From contig NZ_JACBZH010000001.1 in the NCBI RefSeq assembly GCF_013407855.1, positions 2,790,001 to 2,854,000 of the forward strand: a stretch of 64,000 nucleotides of DNA, in the 5' to 3' direction. A program made the translations under genes and the position numbers. Within the stretch, counting starts at the first letter, position 1, and every line of letters begins with the position of its first letter. Shown piece by piece: positions 56,333-64,000 of this stretch. Below the pieces are notes generated by a model, which ran no database searches, was not told where the DNA came from, and saw only the letters and a list, made by a program, of their open reading frames with translations. Source of the DNA: Actinopolymorpha rutila. GTDB lineage: Bacteria; Actinomycetota; Actinomycetes; Propionibacteriales; Actinopolymorphaceae.

Positions 56333-56513
56333 GCATGGACGGTAACAGCGCCGTGATCGCCGGTGCCGGGAGGTCGCCGTGGCGGGGCCGGGCGACAATG
56401 GAAGGGACCAAGCGAGACCAGGCAGGACCGAAGGCAGGTCCAGACAGCGCCGGACGGCAACCGGAGCAGCGGGTCCGGCAGCCGGACGGCACACGACAGG
56501 GGAGTGGTCACGG

Positions 56514-57293
56514 ATGGCGGAACCCACGTTCACCGGCGTCGGGGTCGCACTGTTCACGGTCTTCGGCGACAACGGCGAGGTCGACGTTGCCGGCACCGTC
56601 GCGCACGCCAACCGCGTGGTGGAGGCAGGGGTACGCGCGGTGCTGGTGGCCGGCACCACCGGAGAGGCGGAGACCCTGACCGACGCCGAACGCGAGGACC
56701 TCATCGCGGCCGTTCGGTCCGGTCTGCCGGCCGACGTCACCCTGATCGCCGGGTCCGGCGCACCCTGGCCGCGGGCGGCGGCGGACCGGGCGATGGCCGC
56801 TCGCAAGGCCGGTGCCGACGCTGTCCTGGTGAGCCCGGCCCGCGGCGGCGTGGACGCGGTGGAACTTTTCGGCGCGGTGACGGCGGCGGTCGGTGGTGCG
56901 GACCGGGTGATCGGTTACCACAACCCGGGGCCGCTCGGCGTGCCCGGCATCGAGGTGGACGCCCTGCCCGGCCTGCCGATCGGAGCGGTCAAGGACTCCT
57001 CGGGGGACCCGGTGCGGTTGCTGCGCGAACTCGACGAATGGGGCGGCCGCACCTACGTCGGGTCGGCGGCGCTGCTGGCCCTGGCCGGGCCGCTGGGCGC
57101 GCCCGGTGCTCTGCTGGCGTTCGCGAACATCCGGCCGGAAACGTGCATCGCGGCGTTCGGCGGCGACGCGGACGCCCAGCGCGCGCTCACCGAGCTGGTC
57201 GTGACCGGACGCACCGGCGGTGTTCGGGCGCTGAAGCGGGCGGCCGGCGAGAGGTACGGCATCTCCACGGTGAGCCGGCTCGGGTTGCGCTGA
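56514..57293 (+). CDS. Dihydrodipicolinate synthase (DapA) family aldolase
   Basis: 259 aa TIM-barrel Schiff-base aldolase/lyase. ATG 56514 has AGGGGAG ten bases upstream. AGTTGEAETL (46-55) holds the Thr pair that binds the carboxyl group; Tyr135 in GYHNPG and Lys160 in GAVKDSSGD are the catalytic residues. Shorter than DapA (about 290 aa) and divergent, so it may act on another 2-oxo acid (for example a keto-sugar acid) rather than in lysine synthesis. No dap genes nearby. Confidence 0.9.
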   Translation: MAEPTFTGVGVALFTVFGDNGEVDVAGTVAHANRVVEAGVRAVLVAGTTGEAETLTDAEREDLIAAVRSGLPADVTLIAGSGAPWPRAAADRAMAARKAGADAVLVSPARGGVDAVELFGAVTAAVGGADRVIGYHNPGPLGVPGIEVDALPGLPIGAVKDSSGDPVRLLRELDEWGGRTYVGSAALLALAGPLGAPGALLAFANIRPETCIAAFGGDADAQRALTELVVTGRTGGVRALKRAAGERYGISTVSRLGLR

Positions 57294-57343
57294 GCCGCGC
57301 TTGCCCGCACTGATCTGCGCTGACTCGCACTGACCGAGGGTGT

Positions 57344-57376
57344 CGCGGCCCGGGTCGACCTACGACCCGGGCCGCG
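57344..57376. terminator. Bidirectional terminator between convergent genes
   Basis: CGCGGCCCGGGTCG (57344-57357) and CGACCCGGGCCGCG (57363-57376), perfect 14-bp stem, loop ACCTA. Lies between the DapA-family stop and the tldE stop. Confidence 0.85.
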
Positions 57377-57388
57377 TACCCGCCGCGC

Positions 57389-58792
57389 TCAGCTGGCCTG
57401 GCTCACGCTGGACATGTTGAAGTCGGGCACCCGCAGCGCCGGCATCGCGACCCGCGGGAAGTAGTCGCCCCACTCCCGGGAGAACGCCGGCACCGTCGTC
57501 CCCGACTCGGTGAACCGCCCGAGGAGGTCGACCGGGCTCTCGTTGAAGCGGAAGTTGTTGACCTCGCCGACCACCTCGCCGTTCTCGACGAGGTAGACGC
57601 CGTCGCGGGTCAGCCCGGTCAGCAGCAGGGTCTGCGGGTCGACCTCGCGGATGTACCACAGGCAGGTGAGGAGCAGACCTCGTTCGGTGCGGGCGATCAT
57701 GTCGTCCAGGGACGCGCGCGCGTCGGGCACGTCGAGGACGAGGTTGTCGACGTAGGGCGTCGTGGACAGCCCGGTCAGATCGGCGGAGTGCCGGGTGGTG
57801 GCCAGCGACGTCAGCCTGCCGTCCCGGATCCAGTCCGTCGGGCCGAGCCGGGTGCCGTTGTCGAACACGCTCTGCGCACCGGAGGAGGACTTCGCGACCA
57901 CGAACGGCGCGCATTCCAGCCCGGCGTAGGCCGGGTCGGACCGAAGGGCCAGCGGCACCGGGGACAGTTGCTCACCGACGCGGGTGCCGCCGCCCGGCTT
58001 GGAGTAGACGGTCTGGCCGTCGTGGGCGTCGCGGCCCGACATCGTCCAGTACGCGTAGATCATCAGGTCGGCGACCGCGGTCGGCGGCAGCAGTGTTTGG
58101 TACCTGCCGGCGGGCAGGTCGATCCGGTGCTGCGACCACCGCAGCCGCCGGTCGAGCTCGGCGCTCAGCACGGTCGCGTCGACGTCGTGGAAGTCCGGGG
58201 TGGCCTGTCCCACCCACGCCGACCGCCGCAGGTCGTCGGACTTGCCGGTCATCGTGACGTAGCCGGTCGGCTGGACGTGCCGCAGCCGCAGGCCGGAGGA
58301 GGAGCCGAGGTAGGTCGTGGTCACGTCGTGCTCGACGAAACCGTAGTGGTGGGTGCCGTCGCCGCGGGCCCGCCCGAACGCCTCGCCCAGCGCCGGTGCG
58401 AACGTGTCGAAGACCCGGATCGAGGTCTGCGCGGGCGGCTCGTCCCAGTCGGCGGCCGCGTCGCCCTCGACCAGTGGACGGGCGTCCTCGGCCGGCACGC
58501 TGTCACGGGCGGCGTCCTCCGCCGACCGCACCACGGCGTCGATGTCGTCGCCGGTGGTCACGCTACGGGTGACGACACCGGAGGCGGTGCCCTCGGCGCC
58601 CTCGACCGACGCGATCACCGTGAGGGACCGGGTGAGCATGACGCCGTTGGTGGTCAGGGTGTTGTTGGCCCAGCGCAGGTTGGCGCTGGAGGACTCGGTG
58701 GCGATGACGACACACCCGTCGGCCTTCGACCGGGCCAGCGCACGCTCGACCGTCTCCTGCAGAGTGAGGTCGCTGCTCAAGGGACCGCTCAC
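57389..58792 (-). CDS. tldE: TldE/PmbA-type metallopeptidase-like subunit
   Basis: 467 aa. The GTG at 58792 overlaps the tldD stop (GTGA) and has AGGAG eight bases upstream. It has the U62-family fold: VERALARSKADGCVVIATESSSANLRWANNTLTTNG, and the C-terminal TRDGVYLVENGEVVGEVNNFRFNESPVDLL. It lacks the HExxxH motif, as expected for the non-catalytic partner of TldD. TldD-TldE pairs unwind and cut unstructured peptides, for example in maturation of modified peptides and removal of the antitoxin CcdA. No peptide precursor gene was recognised in the window. Confidence 0.9.
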   Translation of the reverse strand: MSGPLSSDLTLQETVERALARSKADGCVVIATESSSANLRWANNTLTTNGVMLTRSLTVIASVEGAEGTASGVVTRSVTTGDDIDAVVRSAEDAARDSVPAEDARPLVEGDAAADWDEPPAQTSIRVFDTFAPALGEAFGRARGDGTHHYGFVEHDVTTTYLGSSSGLRLRHVQPTGYVTMTGKSDDLRRSAWVGQATPDFHDVDATVLSAELDRRLRWSQHRIDLPAGRYQTLLPPTAVADLMIYAYWTMSGRDAHDGQTVYSKPGGGTRVGEQLSPVPLALRSDPAYAGLECAPFVVAKSSSGAQSVFDNGTRLGPTDWIRDGRLTSLATTRHSADLTGLSTTPYVDNLVLDVPDARASLDDMIARTERGLLLTCLWYIREVDPQTLLLTGLTRDGVYLVENGEVVGEVNNFRFNESPVDLLGRFTESGTTVPAFSREWGDYFPRVAMPALRVPDFNMSSVSQAS

Positions 58793-60291
58793 CGTCCTGA
58801 CTCCTGGGTGGTGTTGAGGATGCGTACGCCGCGGAACAACGCCGAGGGGCAGCCGTGGCTGACGGGTGCGACCTGGCCGGGCTGGGCCTTGCCGCAGTTG
58901 AACGCCCCACCGAGGACCCATGTCTGCGGGCCACCGACCGCCTCCATCGAGCCCCAGAAGTCGGTGGTCGTGGCCTGGTAGGCGACGTCGCGCACCTGGC
59001 CGGCGAGCCGGCCGTGGTCGATGCGGTAGAACCGCTGCCCGGTGAACTGGAAGTTGTAGCGCTGCATGTCGATGGACCACGAACGGTCGCCGACGACGTA
59101 GATGCCGCGCTCGACCCCGGCGATCAGCTCCTCCGTCGAGGGGCCGTTCGCGGCCGGCTGCAGCGAGACGTTGGCCATCCGCTGCACGGGGATGTGGGAC
59201 GGGGAGTCGGCGAACGCGCAGCCGTTGGAGCGGTCGTAGCCGAACGACCGGGCGATCCGCCGGTCGAGCTGGTAACCGACGAGGATGCCGTCCTTCACGA
59301 TGTCCCAGGACTGGCCGGCCACCCCCTCGTCGTCGTAGCCGACGGTCGCCAGGCCGTGCTCGACGGTGCGGTCACCGGTGATGTGCATGTGCTCGGAGCC
59401 GTAGCGCAGGGTGTTGAGCTTGTCGGGCGTGGCGAACGACGTGCCGGCGTAGTTGGCCTCGTAGCCGAGCGCCCGGTCGAGCTCGGTGGCGTGCCCGATC
59501 GACTCGTGGATCGTCAGCCAGAGGTTGGACGGGTCGACCACCAGGTCGTAGCTGCCGGCCTCCACCGAGGGCGCCTTCAGCTTCTCGGTGAGCAGGTCGG
59601 GCAGCTCGGCCAGGCGAGCGTTCCAGGCCGGGTCGGTGAGGTATTCGTACCCGCGGCCGACCGGCGGCGCGAGCACTCGCATCGAGTCGAACCGGCCCGA
59701 ACCGGGATCGGTGCCGTAGGCCTCGACGTCGGGGTTGAGCCGGACCCGCTGCTGGGTGGTCACCGTGCCGTGGCTGTCGGCGTAGAACTTCTGCTCCTTC
59801 ACCTGCCGCAGGGTCGCGCCGACGTGGGCGACGCCGGTGCCTGCGAGGAGCCGCCGGCTCCAGTCGGACAGCCGCTCCACCTTGTCGGCGGTGGCGACGG
59901 TGAACGGGTCGACGTCGTAGGCCGAGACCCAGGTGACGTCACCGTGCACCGGCTCGGGCGCGAGCTCGATGCGCTCGGCGTTCATCCCGGCGGCGACCCG
60001 CGCCACCTCGACGGCGCGCTCGGCGACCCGCGCCGCCTCCTCCGGGGTGAGCACGACGCTCGCGGCGAAGCCCCACGTCCCCTCGTGGACGACGCGGACC
60101 GCGAACCCGGTGTCCTCGCCGTCGGTGCTGCCCTGCAACTGGGCGTCGCGCAGCGAGAGGTTCTGCGTCCGGATCCGCTCCAGCCGGAAGTCGGCGTGCT
60201 CGGCGCCCAGCTCGCGGGCGCGGGCGAGGGCGGCGTCGGCGAGCGTGCGGAGCGGAAGGCTGAGGAAGTCCTGATCGATCTTCTGCGGCAC
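58789..60291 (-). CDS. tldD: TldD-type metallopeptidase
   Basis: 500 aa from GTG 60291, seven bases after TAGGCT (60304-60299) and without a ribosome site, so likely leaderless. Zinc motif HESIGH (262-267) followed by ATELDRALGYEANYAGTSF; the C-terminal NCGKAQPGQ is the other conserved block. Catalytic partner of the downstream TldE. Acts on unfolded peptides in the cytoplasm. Confidence 0.93.
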   Translation of the reverse strand: MPQKIDQDFLSLPLRTLADAALARARELGAEHADFRLERIRTQNLSLRDAQLQGSTDGEDTGFAVRVVHEGTWGFAASVVLTPEEAARVAERAVEVARVAAGMNAERIELAPEPVHGDVTWVSAYDVDPFTVATADKVERLSDWSRRLLAGTGVAHVGATLRQVKEQKFYADSHGTVTTQQRVRLNPDVEAYGTDPGSGRFDSMRVLAPPVGRGYEYLTDPAWNARLAELPDLLTEKLKAPSVEAGSYDLVVDPSNLWLTIHESIGHATELDRALGYEANYAGTSFATPDKLNTLRYGSEHMHITGDRTVEHGLATVGYDDEGVAGQSWDIVKDGILVGYQLDRRIARSFGYDRSNGCAFADSPSHIPVQRMANVSLQPAANGPSTEELIAGVERGIYVVGDRSWSIDMQRYNFQFTGQRFYRIDHGRLAGQVRDVAYQATTTDFWGSMEAVGGPQTWVLGGAFNCGKAQPGQVAPVSHGCPSALFRGVRILNTTQESGR

Positions 60292-60399
60292 GCGCCCGAG
60301 CCTAGGGCATGCGACCGACAGGTGGCCGTCCATTTCCCGGTGGGTTCCGGTGGTTCAGGAGGGTTCCGGGTGCCCGCGCCGGTCCGCTTGCCGGTGCTT

Positions 60400-61497
60400 C
60401 TAGGTCGTACGGTCGGTGCGGTCGAGCCGGGCGACCCCGATCCGGGCGTCGGCCATGCCGTAGAAGACGTAGGTGCGGCCGGCGATCGTTTCCACCGCCG
60501 TGGGGAAGACGACGTTGGCGACGGTGCCGGTGCGCTCGTCGTCGGTCTCCGGCGTGAGCAGCGGCTCCGGGGTGCGGGCCAGCACGCGGGTGACGTCCAG
60601 CGCGTCCAGCAGCATCGCGCCGGCGCCGTAGGTGACCCGCTGGCTGCTCGGGTCCCAGCCGGGCGGGATGTGACCGGTGACACCGTGGTGAATCACCAGC
60701 CAGCCCTCCTCGACCCGCATCGGTGGCGGCCCGGCACCGATCTTCAGCTCCTCGTAGGGAAACTCCGGCTGGGCCACCTGGCGGTGGTCGTGCAGATGGG
60801 TGAGCGCACGGATGTCCTGCTCGACCGCGGCCACCGATACGTACGACACCCAGATGCTCGGGCGGTCGTCGTCGATTCCGGCGGGCAGGTGGACGCCCTC
60901 ACCGGGACGGAACCAGCCGAGGTCCCACATCGGGCGGTGCAGCATGGCGTAGCAGGGCTCGCCGTCGGGCCCGGGCACCGGCTCGGGAAAGAACACCGCG
61001 TCCTTGTTGGGGAAGAGGTTGAGGTCGGTGTCCAGGTCGGGTTGGTACTCGAAGTGCACCGGGCCGAGGCGCCGCCAGGTGGTGAGGTCGTCGGAGACGG
61101 CGATGGCCAGCTTGGGCCCGAGCGGGCCGTACGCGACGTAGGTCATCACGTGCACGCCCAGGTCGGGCACCCAGGTGACCCGGGGGTCTTCCACGCCGGC
61201 GTTGTTGAGGCCGCGCTCCCAGCCCTCGTCGGGAGCCAGCACGACGCCGCGCCGGTCGACACTCACGGGTACGCCGTCGACGCAGTTGACCTCCGCGAGC
61301 CCCACCCGCGACACGTTGCCGGTCGCGACCATGCGCGGCAGCAGGTGCAGCCTCCCGTCGGGGGTGTGCCCGCTGGCGGGGTTGAGGACGCCCTCACTTT
61401 CCAGCTCGTTGTCCGGCTCCGGCGTCATCACCACCCCAAGCCGGGTGAGGGTGTACGGAACCTGCGCGTGCGAAACCTCTGTCGCCTGTGTGCCCAA
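60400..61497 (-). CDS. Glycoside hydrolase family 130 phosphorylase-like protein
   Basis: 365 aa from TTG 61497, chosen because GGGAGG lies eight bases before it and no ATG or GTG occurs earlier in the conserved part. N-terminus YTLTRLGVVMTPEPDNELESEGVLNPAS and GVEDPRVTWV (catalytic Asp) with PNKDAVFFPEP and KIGAGPPPMRVEEGWLVIHHGV are GH130 motifs of the five-bladed propeller. GH130 enzymes phosphorolyse or hydrolyse beta-mannosides. There is no signal peptide, so substrates would be small imported mannosides. No sugar transporter is adjacent. Confidence 0.9.
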   Translation of the reverse strand: MGTQATEVSHAQVPYTLTRLGVVMTPEPDNELESEGVLNPASGHTPDGRLHLLPRMVATGNVSRVGLAEVNCVDGVPVSVDRRGVVLAPDEGWERGLNNAGVEDPRVTWVPDLGVHVMTYVAYGPLGPKLAIAVSDDLTTWRRLGPVHFEYQPDLDTDLNLFPNKDAVFFPEPVPGPDGEPCYAMLHRPMWDLGWFRPGEGVHLPAGIDDDRPSIWVSYVSVAAVEQDIRALTHLHDHRQVAQPEFPYEELKIGAGPPPMRVEEGWLVIHHGVTGHIPPGWDPSSQRVTYGAGAMLLDALDVTRVLARTPEPLLTPETDDERTGTVANVVFPTAVETIAGRTYVFYGMADARIGVARLDRTDRTT

Positions 61498-61565
61498 CGG
61501 ATCGGCCCTCCCGAGATAGCCCCGCCGAACCCTAACGTGAGCGTATCCGGGGGCACCGACAGGCG

Positions 61566-62435
61566 TCAGGCGAGCGGGACGGCCGCGACCGGAGTGGTCG
61601 TCGGCGCCTTCGACCCGCCCTTCGGTTCCACCGAGATGCCGAACGCGTTGGCGCCGCCGACACCGGACAGAACCTCGCTGAGCCGCCCGGATCCGGTGAC
61701 GTCGACGACGCCGGCGGAGCGGGCGTTGCTTCCGGCGATGAACCACAGCTGGTACGTACGGCCCCGCGGCGGCTGGGACAGCCCGTCGAGGAGGACGACG
61801 GCCTGGTCGAGCCGGTGGGACACCACGACGGTGACCCTCCCGCCGCCGCGGACGTCGCCGCGTACGGTACGCGAGTCGGGGGCGGCCAGAACGGTCTCGA
61901 TCCGCTGGCGTTCCTGGACGGCCTGGGTGGCCCGTTGCTCTGCCTGTTGGTACTGCACGACGCCCGCGCCGACACCGATCCCGGCGAGGATGACCAGCGC
62001 GGCGGCCAGGGCGAACAGGCCCCGTCGGCGAGATCGCCGGCCGCGGTGTCCGTGTCCGCTGGTGCCCGGCTGGTGGCGCCCCTCGGGTGCGGGCGCGGGT
62101 GTGCCGGCGGTCCCGGAACCGGTCCCGGAATCGCCGGCCCGGCCATTGTGTCCGGTGGCGGTACGCCCGTTGCGGGCGTCGGGAGCCGCCTCCTGGCCGG
62201 TGGCCCGAACCGCGGCCAGGACCCTGGCGCGCAGTTGCTCCGGTGGCTCGGCGGCGGTCGCGGCGGCGAGCTCGGCCGTGACGGCGGCCAGCTCGCGTAC
62301 CTCGTTCCGGCAGGACGCGCAGGTGGCCAGGTGGGCCTCGAACTCGCGCAGCTCCGGCTCGGGGAGCGCGTCGAGGACGTACGGCGCGGCCAGCGAGTGC
62401 AGGTCGGGCACGCCGGGAAGATCGGGAGCCGTCAT
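61566..62435 (-). CDS. rskA: Anti-sigma factor (RskA-like)
   Basis: 289 aa. N-terminal zinc anti-sigma motif HLATCASC in LREFEAHLATCASCRNEVRELAA; a long Gly/Ala/Pro/His linker; one membrane helix (ALAAALVILAGIGVGAGVV, about 141-160); and an outside RskA domain (DSRTVRGDVRGGGRVTVVVSHRLDQAVVLLDGL, RTYQLWFIAG). ATG 62435 overlaps the sigma-factor stop (ATGA). It binds the sigma factor and releases it after regulated proteolysis. Confidence 0.92.
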   Translation of the reverse strand: MTAPDLPGVPDLHSLAAPYVLDALPEPELREFEAHLATCASCRNEVRELAAVTAELAAATAAEPPEQLRARVLAAVRATGQEAAPDARNGRTATGHNGRAGDSGTGSGTAGTPAPAPEGRHQPGTSGHGHRGRRSRRRGLFALAAALVILAGIGVGAGVVQYQQAEQRATQAVQERQRIETVLAAPDSRTVRGDVRGGGRVTVVVSHRLDQAVVLLDGLSQPPRGRTYQLWFIAGSNARSAGVVDVTGSGRLSEVLSGVGGANAFGISVEPKGGSKAPTTTPVAAVPLA

Positions 62436-63043
62436 CGGGGCGCCCCCAGCTCCAGGCCGCCGATGCAGTCGCGGAGCCGGATCAGCCCGTCACGCATGCG
62501 GGTCTTGACCGTGGCCAGGTTGGCGCCGAGGACTTCGGCGACCTCGCGGTAGTTGTACCCCACGTAGTAGGCGAGGGTCACCGCCTGCCGCTGCAGGTCG
62601 GTGAGGGAGCCCAGACAACGGCGGACCTGTTCCTGTTCCAGGCTCGCCGTCACCTCCTCGACCACCTGGTCGTAGGCGGGGGACTTGTCGCCGGCCGCTG
62701 CCCGGCGTTCGCGGTCGGTGGAGGCCTGCTCGGACCGGACACGGTCGACGGCCCGGCGATGGGCCAGCGTGGTCGCCCAGGTGCGCACCGAGCCGCGGGA
62801 GGGGTCGAACCGGGACGCGGTACGCCAGATCTCGACGAACACCTCCTGACTCACCTCCTCCGCGTGCGAGGGGTTGCGCAGTACGCGGCAGACGACACCG
62901 AACACCTGCGGTGCCACCAGATCGTAGAGCGCACCGAAGGCGTCCTCGTCGCCCCGGGCCACCCTGGGGAGGAGGTCGTCGGCGGTCGGCGACGTGTCAC
63001 CCACCCGTCTCGGTGGTCGGGGCGCCTCGTTCATCGGGTCCAT
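62432..63043 (-). CDS. sigK: ECF sigma factor, SigK-like
   Basis: 203 aa from ATG 63043 (GTG 63055 or ATG 63034 also possible). Region 2: DAFGALYDLVAPQVFGVVCRVLRNPSHAEEVSQEVFVEIWRTASRFDPSRGSVRTWATTLAHRRAVDRVR. Region 4: LTDLQRQAVTLAYYVGYNYREVAEVLGANLATVKTRMRDGLIRLRD. Family and partner match SigK/RskA. Target genes unknown; it commonly autoregulates, and the repeat tract just upstream might carry its promoter. Confidence 0.93.
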   Translation of the reverse strand: MDPMNEAPRPPRRVGDTSPTADDLLPRVARGDEDAFGALYDLVAPQVFGVVCRVLRNPSHAEEVSQEVFVEIWRTASRFDPSRGSVRTWATTLAHRRAVDRVRSEQASTDRERRAAAGDKSPAYDQVVEEVTASLEQEQVRRCLGSLTDLQRQAVTLAYYVGYNYREVAEVLGANLATVKTRMRDGLIRLRDCIGGLELGAPR

Positions 63044-63125
63044 CTTCGCGTGCACCCTCGCCCGCGCGACGCGGAGGGGGCGGAGGGGCCGTTGCGAGCA
63101 CCGGAACCGGCCCGCTCAGGCGGCA

Positions 63126-63199
63126 TACCGTCCGACAGAGCCTGCGAAGACGACATACCGAGCGATCTACCGGGCGGTGACATACCGGGCAACGTACCG
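63126..63199 (+). repeat. TACCG repeat tract upstream of sigK
   Basis: TACCG occurs at 63126, 63156, 63168, 63183 and 63195, always spaced by multiples of 3 (30, 12, 15, 12), often as GACATACCG or GTACCG. The plus-strand reading would be a YRA/TYRA repeat peptide, but no start or ribosome site supports a gene. It lies between divergent-facing ends: the sigK 5' end and the rpf terminator. Confidence 0.6.
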
Positions 63200-63240
63200 T
63201 GCGACAGCGGACCGGATGACCCGAACGGCTGACAAGGGCG

Positions 63241-63273
63241 AGCGCCCCGACCGCGACAGGCGGTCGGGGCGCT
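63241..63273 (-). terminator. Terminator of the Rpf-like gene
   Basis: AGCGCCCCGACCGC (63241-63254) and GCGGTCGGGGCGCT (63260-63273), perfect 14-bp stem, 5-base loop, 25 bases downstream of the minus-strand rpf stop. Confidence 0.85.
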
Positions 63274-63297
63274 ACACCAGGGTGAAGCGGGGAGGGC

Positions 63298-63972
63298 TCA
63301 GCCGAGGCGGAGCTTCTCGTGGGGGAAGATCAGGTTGGGGTTGCTCCCGACCAGCTTCCGGTTGAGCTTCCACAGCGCGCGCCAGCCGCCGTCGACGCCC
63401 TGCGCCTGCGCGATGGTCGACAGTGTGTCGCCCGAACGAACGACGTACCTGGCGCCGCGGACCGAGTGCCGGGAGTGCGTGGACTTCGCCACGATCTTCG
63501 GCCGGGAGGTGCCGCGCGAGGAGCGGGAGCTGTGCTGCCTGCGCTCCTGCGTCTGGCTACGCGTGTTGGGGCTGCCGCCCTTGTCACCGGAGCCGAGGCC
63601 GAGCTTGGCCGAGCATGCCGGCCAGGCGTTCCAGCCCTGCACGTCCAGGACCTTCTCCGCGATGGCGATCTGCTGCCACTTGCTGGCGTAGTCGGCGCGG
63701 GAGGCGTACTTGCCGCCACCGAAGCCGGTCCAGGTCGAACGGGTGAACTGCAGGCCGCCGTAGAAGCCGTTGCCGGTGTTGATGTGCCAGTTGCCGCTGC
63801 TCTCGCACTGGGCGAGGCGCTCCCACGTGTCGGTGCTGGCGGCGTGGGCCGGGGCAGCCATCCCGACCATGGGGACGGCGGCGGCGATACCGGTGACGGC
63901 GGCGGTCTGGGTGACGCGCTTGGCGACGGTCTTCGAACGACTGGCGCCGCGATGCTTGGCGGAATAGGGCAT
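63298..63972 (-). CDS. rpf: Resuscitation-promoting factor-like muralytic protein with LysM
   Basis: 224 aa secreted protein, ATG 63972 with GGGAGGGA eleven bases upstream. Signal peptide 1-45 (ending AAPAHA). The Rpf domain begins TWERLAQCESSGNWHINTGNGFYGGLQFTRSTWTGFGG with the catalytic Glu in CESSGNW; ADYASKWQQIAIAEKVLDVQGWNAWPAC closes it. A Ser/Arg-rich linker leads to a C-terminal LysM (YVVRSGDTLSTIAQAQG...LWKLNRKLVGSNPNLIFP) for wall binding. It cleaves peptidoglycan and can wake dormant cells. Such genes often follow a cyclic-di-AMP riboswitch; any would lie beyond the window's end. Confidence 0.93.
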   Translation of the reverse strand: MPYSAKHRGASRSKTVAKRVTQTAAVTGIAAAVPMVGMAAPAHAASTDTWERLAQCESSGNWHINTGNGFYGGLQFTRSTWTGFGGGKYASRADYASKWQQIAIAEKVLDVQGWNAWPACSAKLGLGSGDKGGSPNTRSQTQERRQHSSRSSRGTSRPKIVAKSTHSRHSVRGARYVVRSGDTLSTIAQAQGVDGGWRALWKLNRKLVGSNPNLIFPHEKLRLG

Positions 63973-64000
63973 GGAGATCAGTTCCCTCCCGTCGCCTGCG

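Noticed and set aside
58855..62508. Very long plus-strand open frame (1217 codons)
   Set aside because: It is the antisense shadow of tldD, the GH130 gene and rskA; high GC makes such frames common, and its translation has no domain pattern.
63126..63300. Repeat-peptide gene (TYRA units) or CRISPR-like array
   Set aside because: No start signal for a gene; units are 5-9 bp with irregular spacing, far too short for CRISPR repeats and spacers.

Overview
This 64 kb window is a high-GC actinobacterial chromosome segment. The signs are strong G/C bias at third codon positions, many GTG starts, many starts lying 6-8 bases after a TANNNT -10 element (probable leaderless genes), an ANTAR regulator, a translational T-box on ileS, an Rpf-type muralytic protein and a SigK/RskA pair. 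Two blocks keep the gene order known from Mycobacterium tuberculosis: pyk - pdtaR - polA - rpsA - coaE - uvrB, and pgsA2-like - DUF881/SBP/DUF881 - gcvH - FHA protein - MerR (FtsR-like) - DUF151 nuclease - MerR - gcvP. The accessory genes (GH130, TldD/TldE, a manC-like fusion) suggest a soil actinomycete, perhaps Propionibacteriales. That placement is an inference and no species is claimed.

Layout. 1-552 is the 3' end of gltD. 712-2198 is a lower-GC accessory pair (lipoprotein plus Cys-rich secreted protein), closed by a bidirectional terminator. 2288-4893 (minus) is a glutamine-synthetase-like gene coupled to an amidohydrolase, a split version of the fungal FluG architecture. 5004-6511 is a small ABC ATPase/membrane pair. 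6543-9004 holds pyk, tRNA-Leu(CAA) and the ANTAR regulator pdtaR. 9161-14402 is a complete livKHMGF-type branched-chain amino acid ABC operon. 14538-17127 has a GNAT acetyltransferase fused to a membrane anchor and an outer domain, and a DUF554 membrane protein. 17290-20684 is ileS behind a T-box. 20735-33536 is a housekeeping run (thioesterase, polA, methyltransferase, M18 aminopeptidase, APH-like kinase, rpsA, coaE, uvrB).

33720-39900 carries a GDPD and an inositol-phosphatase-like gene, a small protein under a perfect LexA (SOS) box, DUF1684, a phage-holin-like membrane protein and a HelD/HelR-type RNA polymerase-associated ATPase. 40050-52218 is the conserved envelope/cell-division/glycine-cleavage block, ending in a single-aptamer glycine riboswitch before gcvP. 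52297-58792 has a flavin oxidoreductase, a decayed NmrA-type remnant, a beta-hydroxyacid dehydrogenase coupled to an S9 peptidase, a DapA-family aldolase and TldE. 58789-63972 has TldD, a GH130 phosphorylase, RskA-like and SigK-like factors and an Rpf/LysM protein.

Nitrogen and amino-acid metabolism recurs through the window: gltD, the GS-like gene, the Liv transporter, isoleucine-sensing control of ileS, and glycine-sensing control of gcvP. No prophage, insertion sequence or CRISPR array was seen. The observations most worth follow-up are the LexA-controlled 120-aa protein, the catalytically degenerate phosphomannomutase half of the manC fusion, the GNAT-TM-outer-domain fusion, the structured leader of the HelR-like gene, and the TACCG repeat tract beside sigK.
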